DNA of 64,000 nt, taken from assembly GCF_036226465.1 (NCBI RefSeq), contig NZ_CP108476.1:1178001-1242000 (forward strand), written 5' to 3'. Position 1 is the stretch's first letter; every line of letters starts with the position of its first letter. This stretch comes from Kitasatospora sp. NBC_01250 (GTDB taxonomy: Bacteria > Actinomycetota > Actinomycetes > Streptomycetales > Streptomycetaceae). The notes below the pieces were generated by a model. It was not told the origin of the DNA. It worked only from the letters and a program-made list of their open reading frames with translations, and did no database searches. The position numbers and the translations under genes are program-made. Positions 16,678 to 25,607 of the stretch are shown here, piece after piece.

Positions 16678-19600
16678 ATGTCTGAGTCCGGCGGTCTTCG
16701 CTTGCGCGTGTTCGGACCGATGACGGCGCAGCTCGGCGAGCGCGAGTTCCCGCTGGGCCCGCCACGGCGGCGCGCACTGCTCGGTCTGCTGCTGATCCAG
16801 CTGGGCCGGACCGTCTCCACCGGCCAGTTGGTCGAGGAACTGTGGGGCGAGCACCCGCCCCGGCAGGCCAAGGCCTCGTTGCAGAGCTACGTCTCCCACC
16901 TGCGCACCGCGCTGGCGCCGATGGCCGCGCCGGGCGCCGCCGAGTCGCTGGTGCGCCACGTCGCCTCGGGCTACGTGCTGGACCTGGACGAGGAGCAGGT
17001 CGACGCCTACCGCTTCGAGAGCCTGGTCGCCCGGGGCCGCCGGCTGCAGCGCGAGCACGAGTTCCCCGCCGCCCGCGCGCTGCTCACCGAGGCGCTGGAG
17101 CTGTGGCGCGGGGCGCCGTACGCCGATCTGACCGAGTACGGGCCGCTGGCCGGCGAGGGCGCGCGGCTGGAGCAGGTGCGGCTGACCGCGGTGGAGACCC
17201 GGGCCGACGCCTGCCTGATGCTGCGCCAGCCCGAGGCGGTGGTGGCGGAGCTGGAGCGCGAGGCGGGCCGGTATCCGCTGCGCGAGCGGCTGGTGGGGCA
17301 GCTGATGACCGCGCTCTACCGGCTCGGCCGGCAGGCCGATGCACTCTTCGTCTACGAACGCACCCGGACCAGCCTGCTGGAGGAGCTCGGCGTCGCGGTC
17401 AGCGAGGAACTGCAGGAGCTGCACGGCGCGATCCTGCGCCAGGAGCTGGACGGCCGCGGCAGCCCGCCCGGCGACGCCGAGCGGGCCTGCGTCCACGAAC
17501 GCGCCCCGGAGCCGCCCGCCTTCACCGAGGCGCCCAAGACCCGCGGCTTCGCCGGGCGGGAGGGCGAGCTGCTGGAGCTGCGCTCACTGGTGGCGGACAC
17601 GGTCGACGGCGACGGGCGGGCGGCGGCGGTCCTCGGCGAGGCGGGGATCGGCAAGACCCGGCTGCTGCTGGAGCTCGCCACGCCGCTGAAGAACCGCGCT
17701 CCGGACGTCATGTGGGGCCGCTGCTTCGCGGGCCAGGGGGTCCCGCCGTACTGGCCGTGGGCCCAGGTGCTGCGCCAGCTCTCCGCGCGCCGCCCCGAGG
17801 ACTTCACGGCCGCCGCCGCCCGCTTCGGCACCGCGCTCGCGCCGCTGATCCCCGAACTGCTGCCCGCCGCCGAGCAGCAGACACCGGAGGAGGCCGGCGC
17901 CCAGGAGCGGTTCCGCACCTACGACGCGGTGTGCGAGGTGCTGCTGGCCCTGGCCGACCGGCGCCCGCTGCTGGTCCTGCTGGAGGACCTGCACTGGGCC
18001 GACGCGCCCTCGCTGGACCTGCTGCGGCTGCTCACCACCCGCCAGCACGGGCGTCCGCTGGGCCTGGTGATGACCGCCCGGGACAGCGACATCGGCACCA
18101 ACCCCGTGCTGTCCCAGAAGCTCGGCGAGGTGCTGCGCGACCCGCGCACCGAGGCGCTGCGGCTCGGCGGCCTCTCCGAGGCGGAGGTCGGGGTGCTGGT
18201 GCGGAGCAAGGCGGGCTCGGGCATCAGCGCCGCGGTGACCAGCGCGCTCCACGAACGCAGCAAGGGCAACCCCTACTTCGTCGCCCAGCTGCTCTCGCTG
18301 CTGGGCGGCACCAACGGGCTGCACGACCCGCACGCCGCCCGGCTGCTGCTCGCCCGGGTCCCCTCGGGGGTGCGCGAGGTGCTGCGCCAGCGGTTCGCCA
18401 CGCTGCCCGCCGAGGCGCTGCGCACCCTGCGGACCTGCGCCGTGCTCGGCACCGAGGTCGACCTGCGGCTGCTCAACGAGATCACCGGCGAGGACCGGTC
18501 CACCCGGGCCGCCGTCGAGTCGGCGGTGCTGGCCCAGCTGCTGCGCGCCGACGCCCACCACCCCGACCTGCTGCACTTCACCCACGCCCTGGTCCAGGAG
18601 ACGCTCTACGAGGAGCTCGACCAGGAGCAGCGCGCCCTGCTGCACGCCCAGGTGGCCCGCACCCTGCTCGACCGCTCGTACGTGCCGGACGAGGACGTCG
18701 AACAGGTCGCCCACCACGCCTGGGAGGCGGGCTGCGAGATGCCGGCCAAGGAGGCGCTGCCCTCGCTGCTGCGCGCCGCCGAGCAGGCCGAGCAGCGCCT
18801 CGCCTACGAGCAGGCCGAGACCTGGCTGCGCCGGGCGATGTGCCTGCTGCGCGAGCTGCCGGCCGGCAACCCCGCGACCCCGGGGCTCGACCAGCGGCTG
18901 CAGATCCAGCTGGGCCAGGTGCTGGCCCTCATCCGCGGCTACGGGGACGCCGAGGCGGAGGTGGCCTTCAACCGCAGCCGCGAACTCAACGCCGTCACCG
19001 GCACGCCCGACCGCGCCCCGGTACTGTGGGCGCTGTGCGCCGCGCACCTGGTCACCGGGCGGTACGAGGAGTCGCTGGCGTTCTCCGGCCGGCTGCGGGA
19101 GATGTCCGGCAGCGATCCGGATCCGGTGGCGGTGCTCGGCGCCGCGTACGGCCAGGGCATCGTGCTGCACGTGCGCGGCGAGCTGCCGGCGGCGCTGGCC
19201 GAGCTGGAACGGGGCGTCAGCGCGGCGGATCGTTTCTGCAGCGGGCAGGGCAACACGCTGGCGAAGGCCTTCCAGCACGACCCCCGGGTCTCCTGCCGGT
19301 CCTACGACGCCTTCACCCACTGGCTGCTCGGCGACCAGCGGGCCGCGATGGAGCGCCGCGAGGAGCTGATCGCGCTGGCCGGCCGCGACGCCCGGCCCTC
19401 CGACCGGTCCTTCGCGCTCTACGTGGACGCGGTGCTCGCGGGGCTGGAGGGCGACGTCGAGCGGGTCGAGCGGGTCGGGACGCTGGGCGTGGAGGTGGCG
19501 GCCGAGGCCGGCCTGCGCTACTGGAAGGCGATGCTGGAGATCTGCCTGGGCTGGGCCGACGCGCACCGCGGCGACGGCGGCGCCGGGGTCGCCCGGATCC

Positions 19601-19920
19601 AGGCCGCCCTCGCCGTGCTGCGCACCAGCCGCACACTGCTGCGGCTCCCGCTGCACCTGGGCCTGCTCGCCGAGGCCCAGCATCACGCGGGGCAACTGGC
19701 GGACGCCCAGGTCACGCTGCGCTCGCTGAACGCGGAGGTGGAGCAGCGCAGCGAGTACGTCTACCTCAACCCGCGGCTGCCCGCGGCGCGGCTCAGCGCG
19801 GAGTTGCTGGGGACGGAGTTGCTGGGGACGGACGCGCCGGTGCGGTCGGGGCGGGCGCGGTCGGGGCGGGCGCGGTCGGGGCGGGCGCGGTCGGCAGGCG
19901 CGGCAGGGCAGGTGCGGTAG
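16678..19920 (+). CDS. SARP/AfsR-type regulator with ATPase and TPR-like region
   Basis: The 1080-residue protein starts with an OmpR-like winged helix (LRVFGPMTAQLGEREFPLGPPRRRALLGLLL) and a bacterial transcriptional activation domain (about 100-250, LLEELGVAVSEELQELH). Together these are the SARP module. A STAND-like ATPase follows, with Walker A GEAGIGKTRLLLE at about 320 and a Walker B-like LLVLLEDLHWAD. The last 400 residues are helical repeats of TPR type. SARP proteins activate secondary-metabolite operons by binding heptamer direct repeats, and such repeats precede the thioesterase operon in this locus. The start follows AAGGGGG. The C terminus ends in a repeated SGRAR tract. Confidence 0.88.
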   Translation: MSESGGLRLRVFGPMTAQLGEREFPLGPPRRRALLGLLLIQLGRTVSTGQLVEELWGEHPPRQAKASLQSYVSHLRTALAPMAAPGAAESLVRHVASGYVLDLDEEQVDAYRFESLVARGRRLQREHEFPAARALLTEALELWRGAPYADLTEYGPLAGEGARLEQVRLTAVETRADACLMLRQPEAVVAELEREAGRYPLRERLVGQLMTALYRLGRQADALFVYERTRTSLLEELGVAVSEELQELHGAILRQELDGRGSPPGDAERACVHERAPEPPAFTEAPKTRGFAGREGELLELRSLVADTVDGDGRAAAVLGEAGIGKTRLLLELATPLKNRAPDVMWGRCFAGQGVPPYWPWAQVLRQLSARRPEDFTAAAARFGTALAPLIPELLPAAEQQTPEEAGAQERFRTYDAVCEVLLALADRRPLLVLLEDLHWADAPSLDLLRLLTTRQHGRPLGLVMTARDSDIGTNPVLSQKLGEVLRDPRTEALRLGGLSEAEVGVLVRSKAGSGISAAVTSALHERSKGNPYFVAQLLSLLGGTNGLHDPHAARLLLARVPSGVREVLRQRFATLPAEALRTLRTCAVLGTEVDLRLLNEITGEDRSTRAAVESAVLAQLLRADAHHPDLLHFTHALVQETLYEELDQEQRALLHAQVARTLLDRSYVPDEDVEQVAHHAWEAGCEMPAKEALPSLLRAAEQAEQRLAYEQAETWLRRAMCLLRELPAGNPATPGLDQRLQIQLGQVLALIRGYGDAEAEVAFNRSRELNAVTGTPDRAPVLWALCAAHLVTGRYEESLAFSGRLREMSGSDPDPVAVLGAAYGQGIVLHVRGELPAALAELERGVSAADRFCSGQGNTLAKAFQHDPRVSCRSYDAFTHWLLGDQRAAMERREELIALAGRDARPSDRSFALYVDAVLAGLEGDVERVERVGTLGVEVAAEAGLRYWKAMLEICLGWADAHRGDGGAGVARIQAALAVLRTSRTLLRLPLHLGLLAEAQHHAGQLADAQVTLRSLNAEVEQRSEYVYLNPRLPAARLSAELLGTELLGTDAPVRSGRARSGRARSGRARSAGAAGQVR
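19801..19899 (+). repeat. 15-base tandem repeats at the SARP gene 3' end
   Basis: GAGTTGCTGGGGACG occurs twice in a row at 19801-19830 (ELLGT twice). GCGGTCGGGGCGGGC occurs at 19842, 19857 and 19872, with a broken fourth copy to 19899 (SGRAR repeated). Both units are 15 bases, so the reading frame is kept. Confidence 0.85.
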
Positions 19921-19942
19921 GGCGGGTGTCGGGCGCCGCTGC

Positions 19943-20980
19943 TCAGAGCAGGGCCGCCGTGGCGGCTGCGCACCCCCAGGAGAGCGTGACGCCCGCGCCC
20001 CCGTGGCCGTAGTTGTGGACCAGCCGGGTGCCCGGCAGGGTGTGCTCGTCCACCCCCAGCCGCACGCCGCCACGGCGGGCCGGGCGCAGGCCGACCAGGT
20101 GACCGGTGACCTCGGCCCCGGCCAGCTCGGGCACGGCGGCGGTGCAGCGGCGCAGGATGGACTGCGCCGTCCGCGGGTCGACGGCGGTGTCCCAGTTGCC
20201 CTCCTCGAAGGTGCCGCCCAGCACCACGTCGGCGCTGCGCGGGTGGACGTAGGTGTAGCCGGCCGGGTTGCCCTCGATCCGTACCGAGGTGCGCAGGCCC
20301 GGGTTGCGGATCAGCACGATCTGGCCGCGCACCGGGTACACCGCCTGGTCGGAGCAGAGCAGACGGGCGCCCAATCCGCTGGCGTTGACCACGGCGGGCG
20401 CCCAACCGGCCAGCTGGGCAAGGGAGTCGAGCCGCTGCTGGACCACCCGGCCACCGCCCTCGCGGAACTGGTCCAGCAGCCAGGCCAGATAGCGCGGCAT
20501 CTCGACGGACGGTGCGGTGAACTCCCAGCCGTGCCGGGCCGGCTCGCCCGGCGTGGCCGCGCCCGCCGACGGCAGCGGGCGCAGGTCGGGGACGGGGGCC
20601 GCCCACCAAGGGATGCTCCCCTGCGCGGCGGCGTCCTGCCCGGCGCCTTCCGGCGCAGGGCCCTCCTGTGCAGGGCTCTCCCGTGCAGGGCGCTCATCCG
20701 GCGCGAAGGATTCGGTGAGCATCCAGGTGCGGCACATCGTCACCCCCGGCACGGCCTCCGCGGCCTGGCGGGCGAACTCGGCGTAGCCCTCCGCCGACCA
20801 CCGCTCGACCTGGTCACCGGCCGTCATCCCGGTCGGGTACCAGACGGCCGCGGCCACGGCGGAGGTCGTCGACAGCGGCAAGGCCTCGGCGACCACCAGC
20901 ACCCGGGCCCCCTGCCGCTGCAGGCGCAGCGCGCTGGTCAGCCCGACCACCCCGGCGCCGACCACTACCACGTCCAGCAT
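19943..20980 (-). CDS. D-amino-acid oxidase family flavoenzyme
   Basis: The 345-residue protein begins with the FAD-binding Rossmann motif VVVVGAGVVGLTSALRL. It continues with AAAVWYPTG, ASGLGARLL, VYPVRGQIVLI, and the C-terminal HNYGHGGAGVTLSWGCA signature of D-amino-acid oxidases, in which the Tyr and Arg of the active site normally sit nearby. The enzyme should oxidise D-amino acids to keto acids with hydrogen peroxide release. A low-complexity Pro/Glu/Gln/Ala insert lies around residues 100-130. The ATG at 20980 follows GGAAGAAGGGG. It is divergent from a LysR regulator over a 171-base spacer, so it is the likely target of that regulator. Convergent with the SARP gene. Confidence 0.85.
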   Translation of the reverse strand: MLDVVVVGAGVVGLTSALRLQRQGARVLVVAEALPLSTTSAVAAAVWYPTGMTAGDQVERWSAEGYAEFARQAAEAVPGVTMCRTWMLTESFAPDERPARESPAQEGPAPEGAGQDAAAQGSIPWWAAPVPDLRPLPSAGAATPGEPARHGWEFTAPSVEMPRYLAWLLDQFREGGGRVVQQRLDSLAQLAGWAPAVVNASGLGARLLCSDQAVYPVRGQIVLIRNPGLRTSVRIEGNPAGYTYVHPRSADVVLGGTFEEGNWDTAVDPRTAQSILRRCTAAVPELAGAEVTGHLVGLRPARRGGVRLGVDEHTLPGTRLVHNYGHGGAGVTLSWGCAAATAALL

Positions 20981-21125
20981 GTTCGCCCCTTCTTCCTTTC
21001 GTGCGGCCGGATCTGACGAAGTATCAGCTCCGGTCCACGGATCACCGCCGCGCCGATCGCCTGCGGTTGAAGGACAGCCTGGCCGGTGCGCGCGGCGCCC
21101 GTCCAAGACCAGCCCTGGCACCGGC

Positions 21126-21142
21126 GATAAGCCGCGCTTATC
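21126..21142. promoter_or_regulatory. inverted repeat, probable LysR operator
   Basis: GATAAG-N5-CTTATC, a perfect dyad containing a T-N11-A pattern, ends nine bases before the LysR start codon in the divergent spacer. This is where LysR-type proteins commonly bind to control themselves and the divergent gene. Confidence 0.6.
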
Positions 21143-21151
21143 ATCGGCCGC

Positions 21152-22030
21152 ATGGATCTCCGGCAGATGCGCTACTTCACGGTACTGGCCGAGGAGTTGA
21201 ACTTCACGCGCGCCGCGCGGCGGCTGCACATCGCCCAGCCCGCGCTGAGCCAGCAGGTCAAAGCGCTGGAGCGGCGGCTCGGGGCCCGGCTGATCGAGCG
21301 CGGCAGCACGGGCTGCACCCTCACCGCGGTCGGCGAGGTGGTGGCCCAGGAGGCGCGGGGGGTCCTCGCGCGGGCCACGGCGGCCGAGGAGCGGATCGCC
21401 GCCGCGGTCGCCGGTCGGCACGGCCGCCTGAACCTCGCCTACACCCGCTCCGCACGCGGCGGCCCCGCCGACGCGCTGGTCAGCGCCTTCCGCGAGCGCC
21501 ACCCCGAGGTCGAGCTGCGCCTGCAGACCGGCTGGACCGCCCACAACGTCACCCTGCTGCTCGCCGGTCAGCTCGACGCGGCCTTCGTCCGCCCGCCACT
21601 CGACGCCCCCGAGCTGACCTGCCTGCCACTCGGGGAGGAGGAGCTGCTCCTGGCCGTCCCCGCCGACCACCCGCTCGCCGCGACCCGCTCCCGGATCAGC
21701 CGCCGCCGGATCGCCACCGAACCGGTGATCCTGTGGCCGCGCGAAAACGGCCCCGGCATGCACGATCTGATCATCCGTCAGCTCTGGCCCGACCACGGGC
21801 CGCGCATCGTGCGCGAGGAACCCGACGACGAACAGCTGCTGCTCGCCGTGGCCGCCGGCCACGGCGTCGCCCCGATCCCCGAGGGCCGCGCGCACGCTCT
21901 GCGCGTCCCGGGCATCCGACTGCGCCGGCTCACCGCCCCGACACCCACGGTCGGCCTCGGCCTGGCCTACGACCCGCGCGTCGACGCCCGCGCATTGCAG
22001 TTCCTGCTGTCCCTGGCCCGTGACCGGTGA
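21152..22030 (+). CDS. LysR family transcriptional regulator
   Basis: The 292-residue protein begins MDLRQMRYFTVLAEELNFTRAARRLHIAQPALSQQVKALE, the standard LysR winged helix, written here only as landmarks: MDLRQMRYF and AQPALSQQVKALE. A type 2 periplasmic-binding-like effector domain follows (GRLNLAYTRS, LDAAFVRPPL, LLAVPADHPL). It is divergent from the D-amino-acid oxidase gene with a dyad in between, so it probably regulates that gene in response to a related metabolite. No ribosome site stands out before the ATG, and the operator is very close to it, so a leaderless or short-leader message is possible. Confidence 0.87.
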   Translation: MDLRQMRYFTVLAEELNFTRAARRLHIAQPALSQQVKALERRLGARLIERGSTGCTLTAVGEVVAQEARGVLARATAAEERIAAAVAGRHGRLNLAYTRSARGGPADALVSAFRERHPEVELRLQTGWTAHNVTLLLAGQLDAAFVRPPLDAPELTCLPLGEEELLLAVPADHPLAATRSRISRRRIATEPVILWPRENGPGMHDLIIRQLWPDHGPRIVREEPDDEQLLLAVAAGHGVAPIPEGRAHALRVPGIRLRRLTAPTPTVGLGLAYDPRVDARALQFLLSLARDR

Positions 22031-22273
22031 CCGGGGATCGCCGCCGATCCACCAGCCGCTCCAGCCTGCGAGCGTTCACCAAGGCAGCCGGCCGGAAGAC
22101 CGCCGACCCCAGCGGAGCCACCCACCGCCGCACGGTGCGTCCCAGGCTGCTATTGGCACGATCCAAGCCGTACGCCATCCTTGACCGGAACGTCACGTGA
22201 TCCGGCCCCAACCGCCCCCGGCGGCATGACCGGTAGCGCGAACTCGGGTGGGGACGGGTACGAGGAGAGACGC

Positions 22274-25200
22274 ATGACGGACGCGCGGGATCGGCAGGGC
22301 TGGGCACGGCGGGTGTTCGGCGGCGGGCGGCGGGAGCGGCGCGCGCTGGAGAACCTCGACGCCCTGCAGGGCACCCTCGCCACCATCGGCATGGGCTATC
22401 GGGACCTGGTGGCACGCCTGCTCGCGCTGATCGACGAGGGCCGGGCCGACGAGGCCGTCCAACTCGCCCGGAAGGCGCGCGACAGCCGGGAGCCGGCCAA
22501 GCAGGCGGCCGCCGAGGTCATGAGCTGTCTGATGGGGATGGCCGAGGAGCGGTACGCCGAGGTGCTGGCGGGCGCCGACCGGATCGTGGCCCTCGCCGGT
22601 GCCGAGGCGGCGCCCGAGGCCGCCTACTGCCGCGGCCTGGTCCACTTCCAGCTGGACGACCAGCCACGCGCGATCGAGCAGTTCACGATCGCCGTCACCT
22701 CCCCCGTCCCCGCGATAGCCACCTCCGCGGCGCTCACGCTGGGCCACCTCCTCGTGGCGGCGCAGGACGACGAGGCCGCACTGCCGCTGCTGCGCACCGC
22801 CTACGAGGACGGCCGGGACGCCGAACGCCCGCGGGCCGCCTTCGAACTGGCCATGCTGAAGCAGCGCTCGGGTGCCCGTGAGGAGGCCCGCGAGCTGTAC
22901 CGCGAGGCGGTGCGCGGGGGCGGCCGGGAGCTGGCCGCCGAGGCCCGGGGGCGACTGACCGCACTGCTCGCCGAACTCGACGAACTCGACGAACTCGACG
23001 AGCAGCGGGACGCGGTGGCGGACGCCGTCCCCGCGGGCGGGTCGGCGGGCGTCGCGGACTCCCTGGCCGCAGTCACGGCGATGATCGAACTGGCGGACCA
23101 GGCCCGGACCAGGGGCGATCAGCAGGAGGCCGAGCGCCTGCTGCGCACCGCCGTCGGCTCGTCCGTCGTCCCCTACCGCCAGTTGGCCGAGGTGCGGCTC
23201 GGCGGGCTGCTCAGCGAGACCGGGCGGGTGCCGGAAGCCGTCACCCAGTGGCTCAAGGCGGCCGACGGCCCGGATCCGCAGCTACGGCGGGCCGTCGCCG
23301 ACCAGTTGGGTTTCACGCCCTTCGTCGACGCCGGGTTCCTGGTGCACGCCGACCCGGCGATCGTGCTGCCACTGCTGCCCGGCGCCTGGGGCGCGGGCAG
23401 GCTGGGGGCGGCGGTGTACCAGGCCTCGGCCGAGCGGCACCGCACCGCCGGGCCGGCGGTGCGCCGCCAGCTGCTGGCACTGGACGCGGCCCGGTACGGA
23501 TCGCCGGAACTGGCCGCGCGGATCGCCGCCGTACCGGTGCCGGACGAGCCCCCGGCGCACTGGCAGGTCGGGGGATCCAGCGGCAGCCAGCTCGGCGGGT
23601 TCCGGTGGACGGCGACCGGCCACGAGGAGGGCGTCCGGTCCATCGCCGTCACGGCCCCGGACGACCGGCCGGTCGCGGTCACCGGCGGTGGCGACGGCAC
23701 CGTCCGGCTCTGGGACCTGGCCACCGGCGCACCGATCGGCGAACCCATGACCGGCCACACCGGCATGGTCCTGGCGGTGGCGGCGGCCGAGCCCGCCGGC
23801 CGGCCGGTGGCGATCAGCGGCGGCAGCGACGAGGCGGTGCGCATCTGGGATCTGACGACCCATCAGTTGCTGCACCAGCCGCTGACCGGCCACCGCGACT
23901 GGGTGACCGGGCTGGCCATGGCGGAGGTGCGCCGCCGCCCCGTGGTGGTGAGCTGCGGCGACGACCGGACCGTGCGGGTCTGGGACCTGGCCACCGGCGC
24001 CCCGGTCGGCGAACCGCTGTACGACCGGAGCGGGCCGGGCAGCCCGTTGGGGGGCAGGCTGCGCGCGGTGGCGACCACGGAACTGGGCCGGCGGACCATC
24101 GCGGTCACCGGTGACAACGATGGCGTCGTCCGGGCCTGGGACCTCACCAAGGGACGCCAACTGGCCTCGCCCGTGGCCCGGGTGGCCGGCAGTGTGGAGG
24201 CGCTCAGCATCGTGGTGGCCGGCGGCCGGCCGACCGTGGTCGTCAGCACCTTCGGCGGGGTGACCACGCTGTGGGACCTGGCGACCGGGGCCCCGGTGGG
24301 CGAGAGCCTCAGCGGCGACGACACCTCGACGCGGGCGGTGGCGACGGCGGAGGTCGGCAACCGCCATCTGGTGGTCACCGGCAACGTCAACGGCATGCTA
24401 CGGCTGTGGGACCCGAACACCGGGGAGGAGACCGCGCGGTGCTTCGCCGGGCCAGAGGGCGTGGCGGCGGTGGCCACGAGCGTGGTCGACGGGCAGCCGG
24501 TGGCGATCGTCGGCTGCGGGGACGGCACGGTCCGCCGATGGGACCTGACCGGCACCCCTCCCCCGGGTGCTCCGCGGCCCGGTCACGGCGACTCGGTGAA
24601 CGCGCTGGCGATCGCGGCACCGGACGGCGTCGCCGACGCCAACCCCTTCGTGGTCAGCGTGAGTTCGGACGGCACGGCCCGGCTGTGGGACCTCGTCACC
24701 GGCGCCGCCGTCGGCGAACCCTTCGGCGGCCACCACGACCTGGTGTACGGAGCGGCGACGGCGGTGCTCGACGACCGTCCCGTGGTGGTCACCGGCGGGC
24801 GCGACCGGAAGGTGCGGATCTGGGACCCGGGGACCGGCGCACAGGTGGGCGAGCCGTTGGAGCACGACACCGGCGTGGCCGCCGTTGCCACCGCGCTGCT
24901 GGACGGCCGGCCGATCGTGGTCACCGGCAGCTGGGGCGGCACCGTCGAGGCGTGGGACCTGGCCACCCGGCAGCCCCTGTACGAGCCGCTGACCGGCCAC
25001 GAGAGCCATGTGGACACGCTGGCCGTCGCGGTGGCGGACGGCCGCCCGGTCGTCGTCAGCGGCAGCATCGACGGCACCGCGCGGATCTGGGACCTGGCCA
25101 CCGGCGCCGCGATCGGCGCGCCGCTGCAAGGTGGTGGTGCGGCGGACGAGGGCGACGAGGACGACGAGGACCTGCCCACCGTCGCGGGTGTGGCCACCGT

Positions 25201-25549
25201 GCAGCTCGACGGCCGCCCGGTCGCGGTCACCGGCACCACCGACGGCCTGCTGCAGGTCTGGGACCTGGCCACCGCAGCCCCGCTCGGCGAGCCCGTCACC
25301 GTCGCCGAGGACTGGCTGACGGCGCTGACCGCAGGGGTGCTCGACGGCCGTCCGGTCCTGGTCGCGGGCGGCGAGGACGGCACGGTGCGCAGCTGGGACC
25401 TGGCCACCCGGGCCCGGCTCCGGCCCGACCTGGTGCTGCCGCTGGGGATCGAGGCGCTGGCCGTGGCGCCGGACGGCCGGCTGGCCGTCGGCTTCGGCTG
25501 GGAGGTCGCGGTCTTCGGGCCGCCGCCCCGGTCGTCCGGGTCCGACTGA
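22274..25549 (+). CDS. large WD40 repeat protein with helical N-terminal domain
   Basis: The start at 22274 (MTDARDRQ) follows AGGAGAG; an upstream in-frame ATG lacks such a site. The 1091-residue protein has an N-terminal half (to about 430) of TPR-like helical repeats, with a small LDELDELDE tract near residue 235. The C-terminal half has at least thirteen WD motifs such as VRLWDLATG, VRIWDLTT and VRVWDLATG, plus a degenerate last one, which fits two seven-blade propellers. No kinase, caspase or NTPase domain is fused, unlike many actinobacterial WD40 proteins. It is probably a cytoplasmic scaffold; the partner is unknown. Transcribed alone, with a hairpin terminator downstream. Confidence 0.82.
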   Translation: MTDARDRQGWARRVFGGGRRERRALENLDALQGTLATIGMGYRDLVARLLALIDEGRADEAVQLARKARDSREPAKQAAAEVMSCLMGMAEERYAEVLAGADRIVALAGAEAAPEAAYCRGLVHFQLDDQPRAIEQFTIAVTSPVPAIATSAALTLGHLLVAAQDDEAALPLLRTAYEDGRDAERPRAAFELAMLKQRSGAREEARELYREAVRGGGRELAAEARGRLTALLAELDELDELDEQRDAVADAVPAGGSAGVADSLAAVTAMIELADQARTRGDQQEAERLLRTAVGSSVVPYRQLAEVRLGGLLSETGRVPEAVTQWLKAADGPDPQLRRAVADQLGFTPFVDAGFLVHADPAIVLPLLPGAWGAGRLGAAVYQASAERHRTAGPAVRRQLLALDAARYGSPELAARIAAVPVPDEPPAHWQVGGSSGSQLGGFRWTATGHEEGVRSIAVTAPDDRPVAVTGGGDGTVRLWDLATGAPIGEPMTGHTGMVLAVAAAEPAGRPVAISGGSDEAVRIWDLTTHQLLHQPLTGHRDWVTGLAMAEVRRRPVVVSCGDDRTVRVWDLATGAPVGEPLYDRSGPGSPLGGRLRAVATTELGRRTIAVTGDNDGVVRAWDLTKGRQLASPVARVAGSVEALSIVVAGGRPTVVVSTFGGVTTLWDLATGAPVGESLSGDDTSTRAVATAEVGNRHLVVTGNVNGMLRLWDPNTGEETARCFAGPEGVAAVATSVVDGQPVAIVGCGDGTVRRWDLTGTPPPGAPRPGHGDSVNALAIAAPDGVADANPFVVSVSSDGTARLWDLVTGAAVGEPFGGHHDLVYGAATAVLDDRPVVVTGGRDRKVRIWDPGTGAQVGEPLEHDTGVAAVATALLDGRPIVVTGSWGGTVEAWDLATRQPLYEPLTGHESHVDTLAVAVADGRPVVVSGSIDGTARIWDLATGAAIGAPLQGGGAADEGDEDDEDLPTVAGVATVQLDGRPVAVTGTTDGLLQVWDLATAAPLGEPVTVAEDWLTALTAGVLDGRPVLVAGGEDGTVRSWDLATRARLRPDLVLPLGIEALAVAPDGRLAVGFGWEVAVFGPPPRSSGSD

Positions 25550-25562
25550 GCGTGCGGTGGCT

Positions 25563-25594
25563 GCTGCCGCCCCCGCACGAGCGGGGACGGCAGC
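25563..25594. terminator. bidirectional terminator hairpin
   Basis: GCTGCCG-C-CCCCGC pairs with GCGGGG-A-CGGCAGC around an ACGA loop, between the convergent WD40 and methyltransferase genes. Confidence 0.75.
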
Positions 25595-25607
25595 GGCCGG
25601 CCGGGTC

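Noticed and set aside
9952..19920. Polyketide or nonribosomal peptide cluster
   Set aside because: A type II thioesterase and P450 are present, but no ketosynthase, adenylation or carrier domain occurs anywhere in the window.
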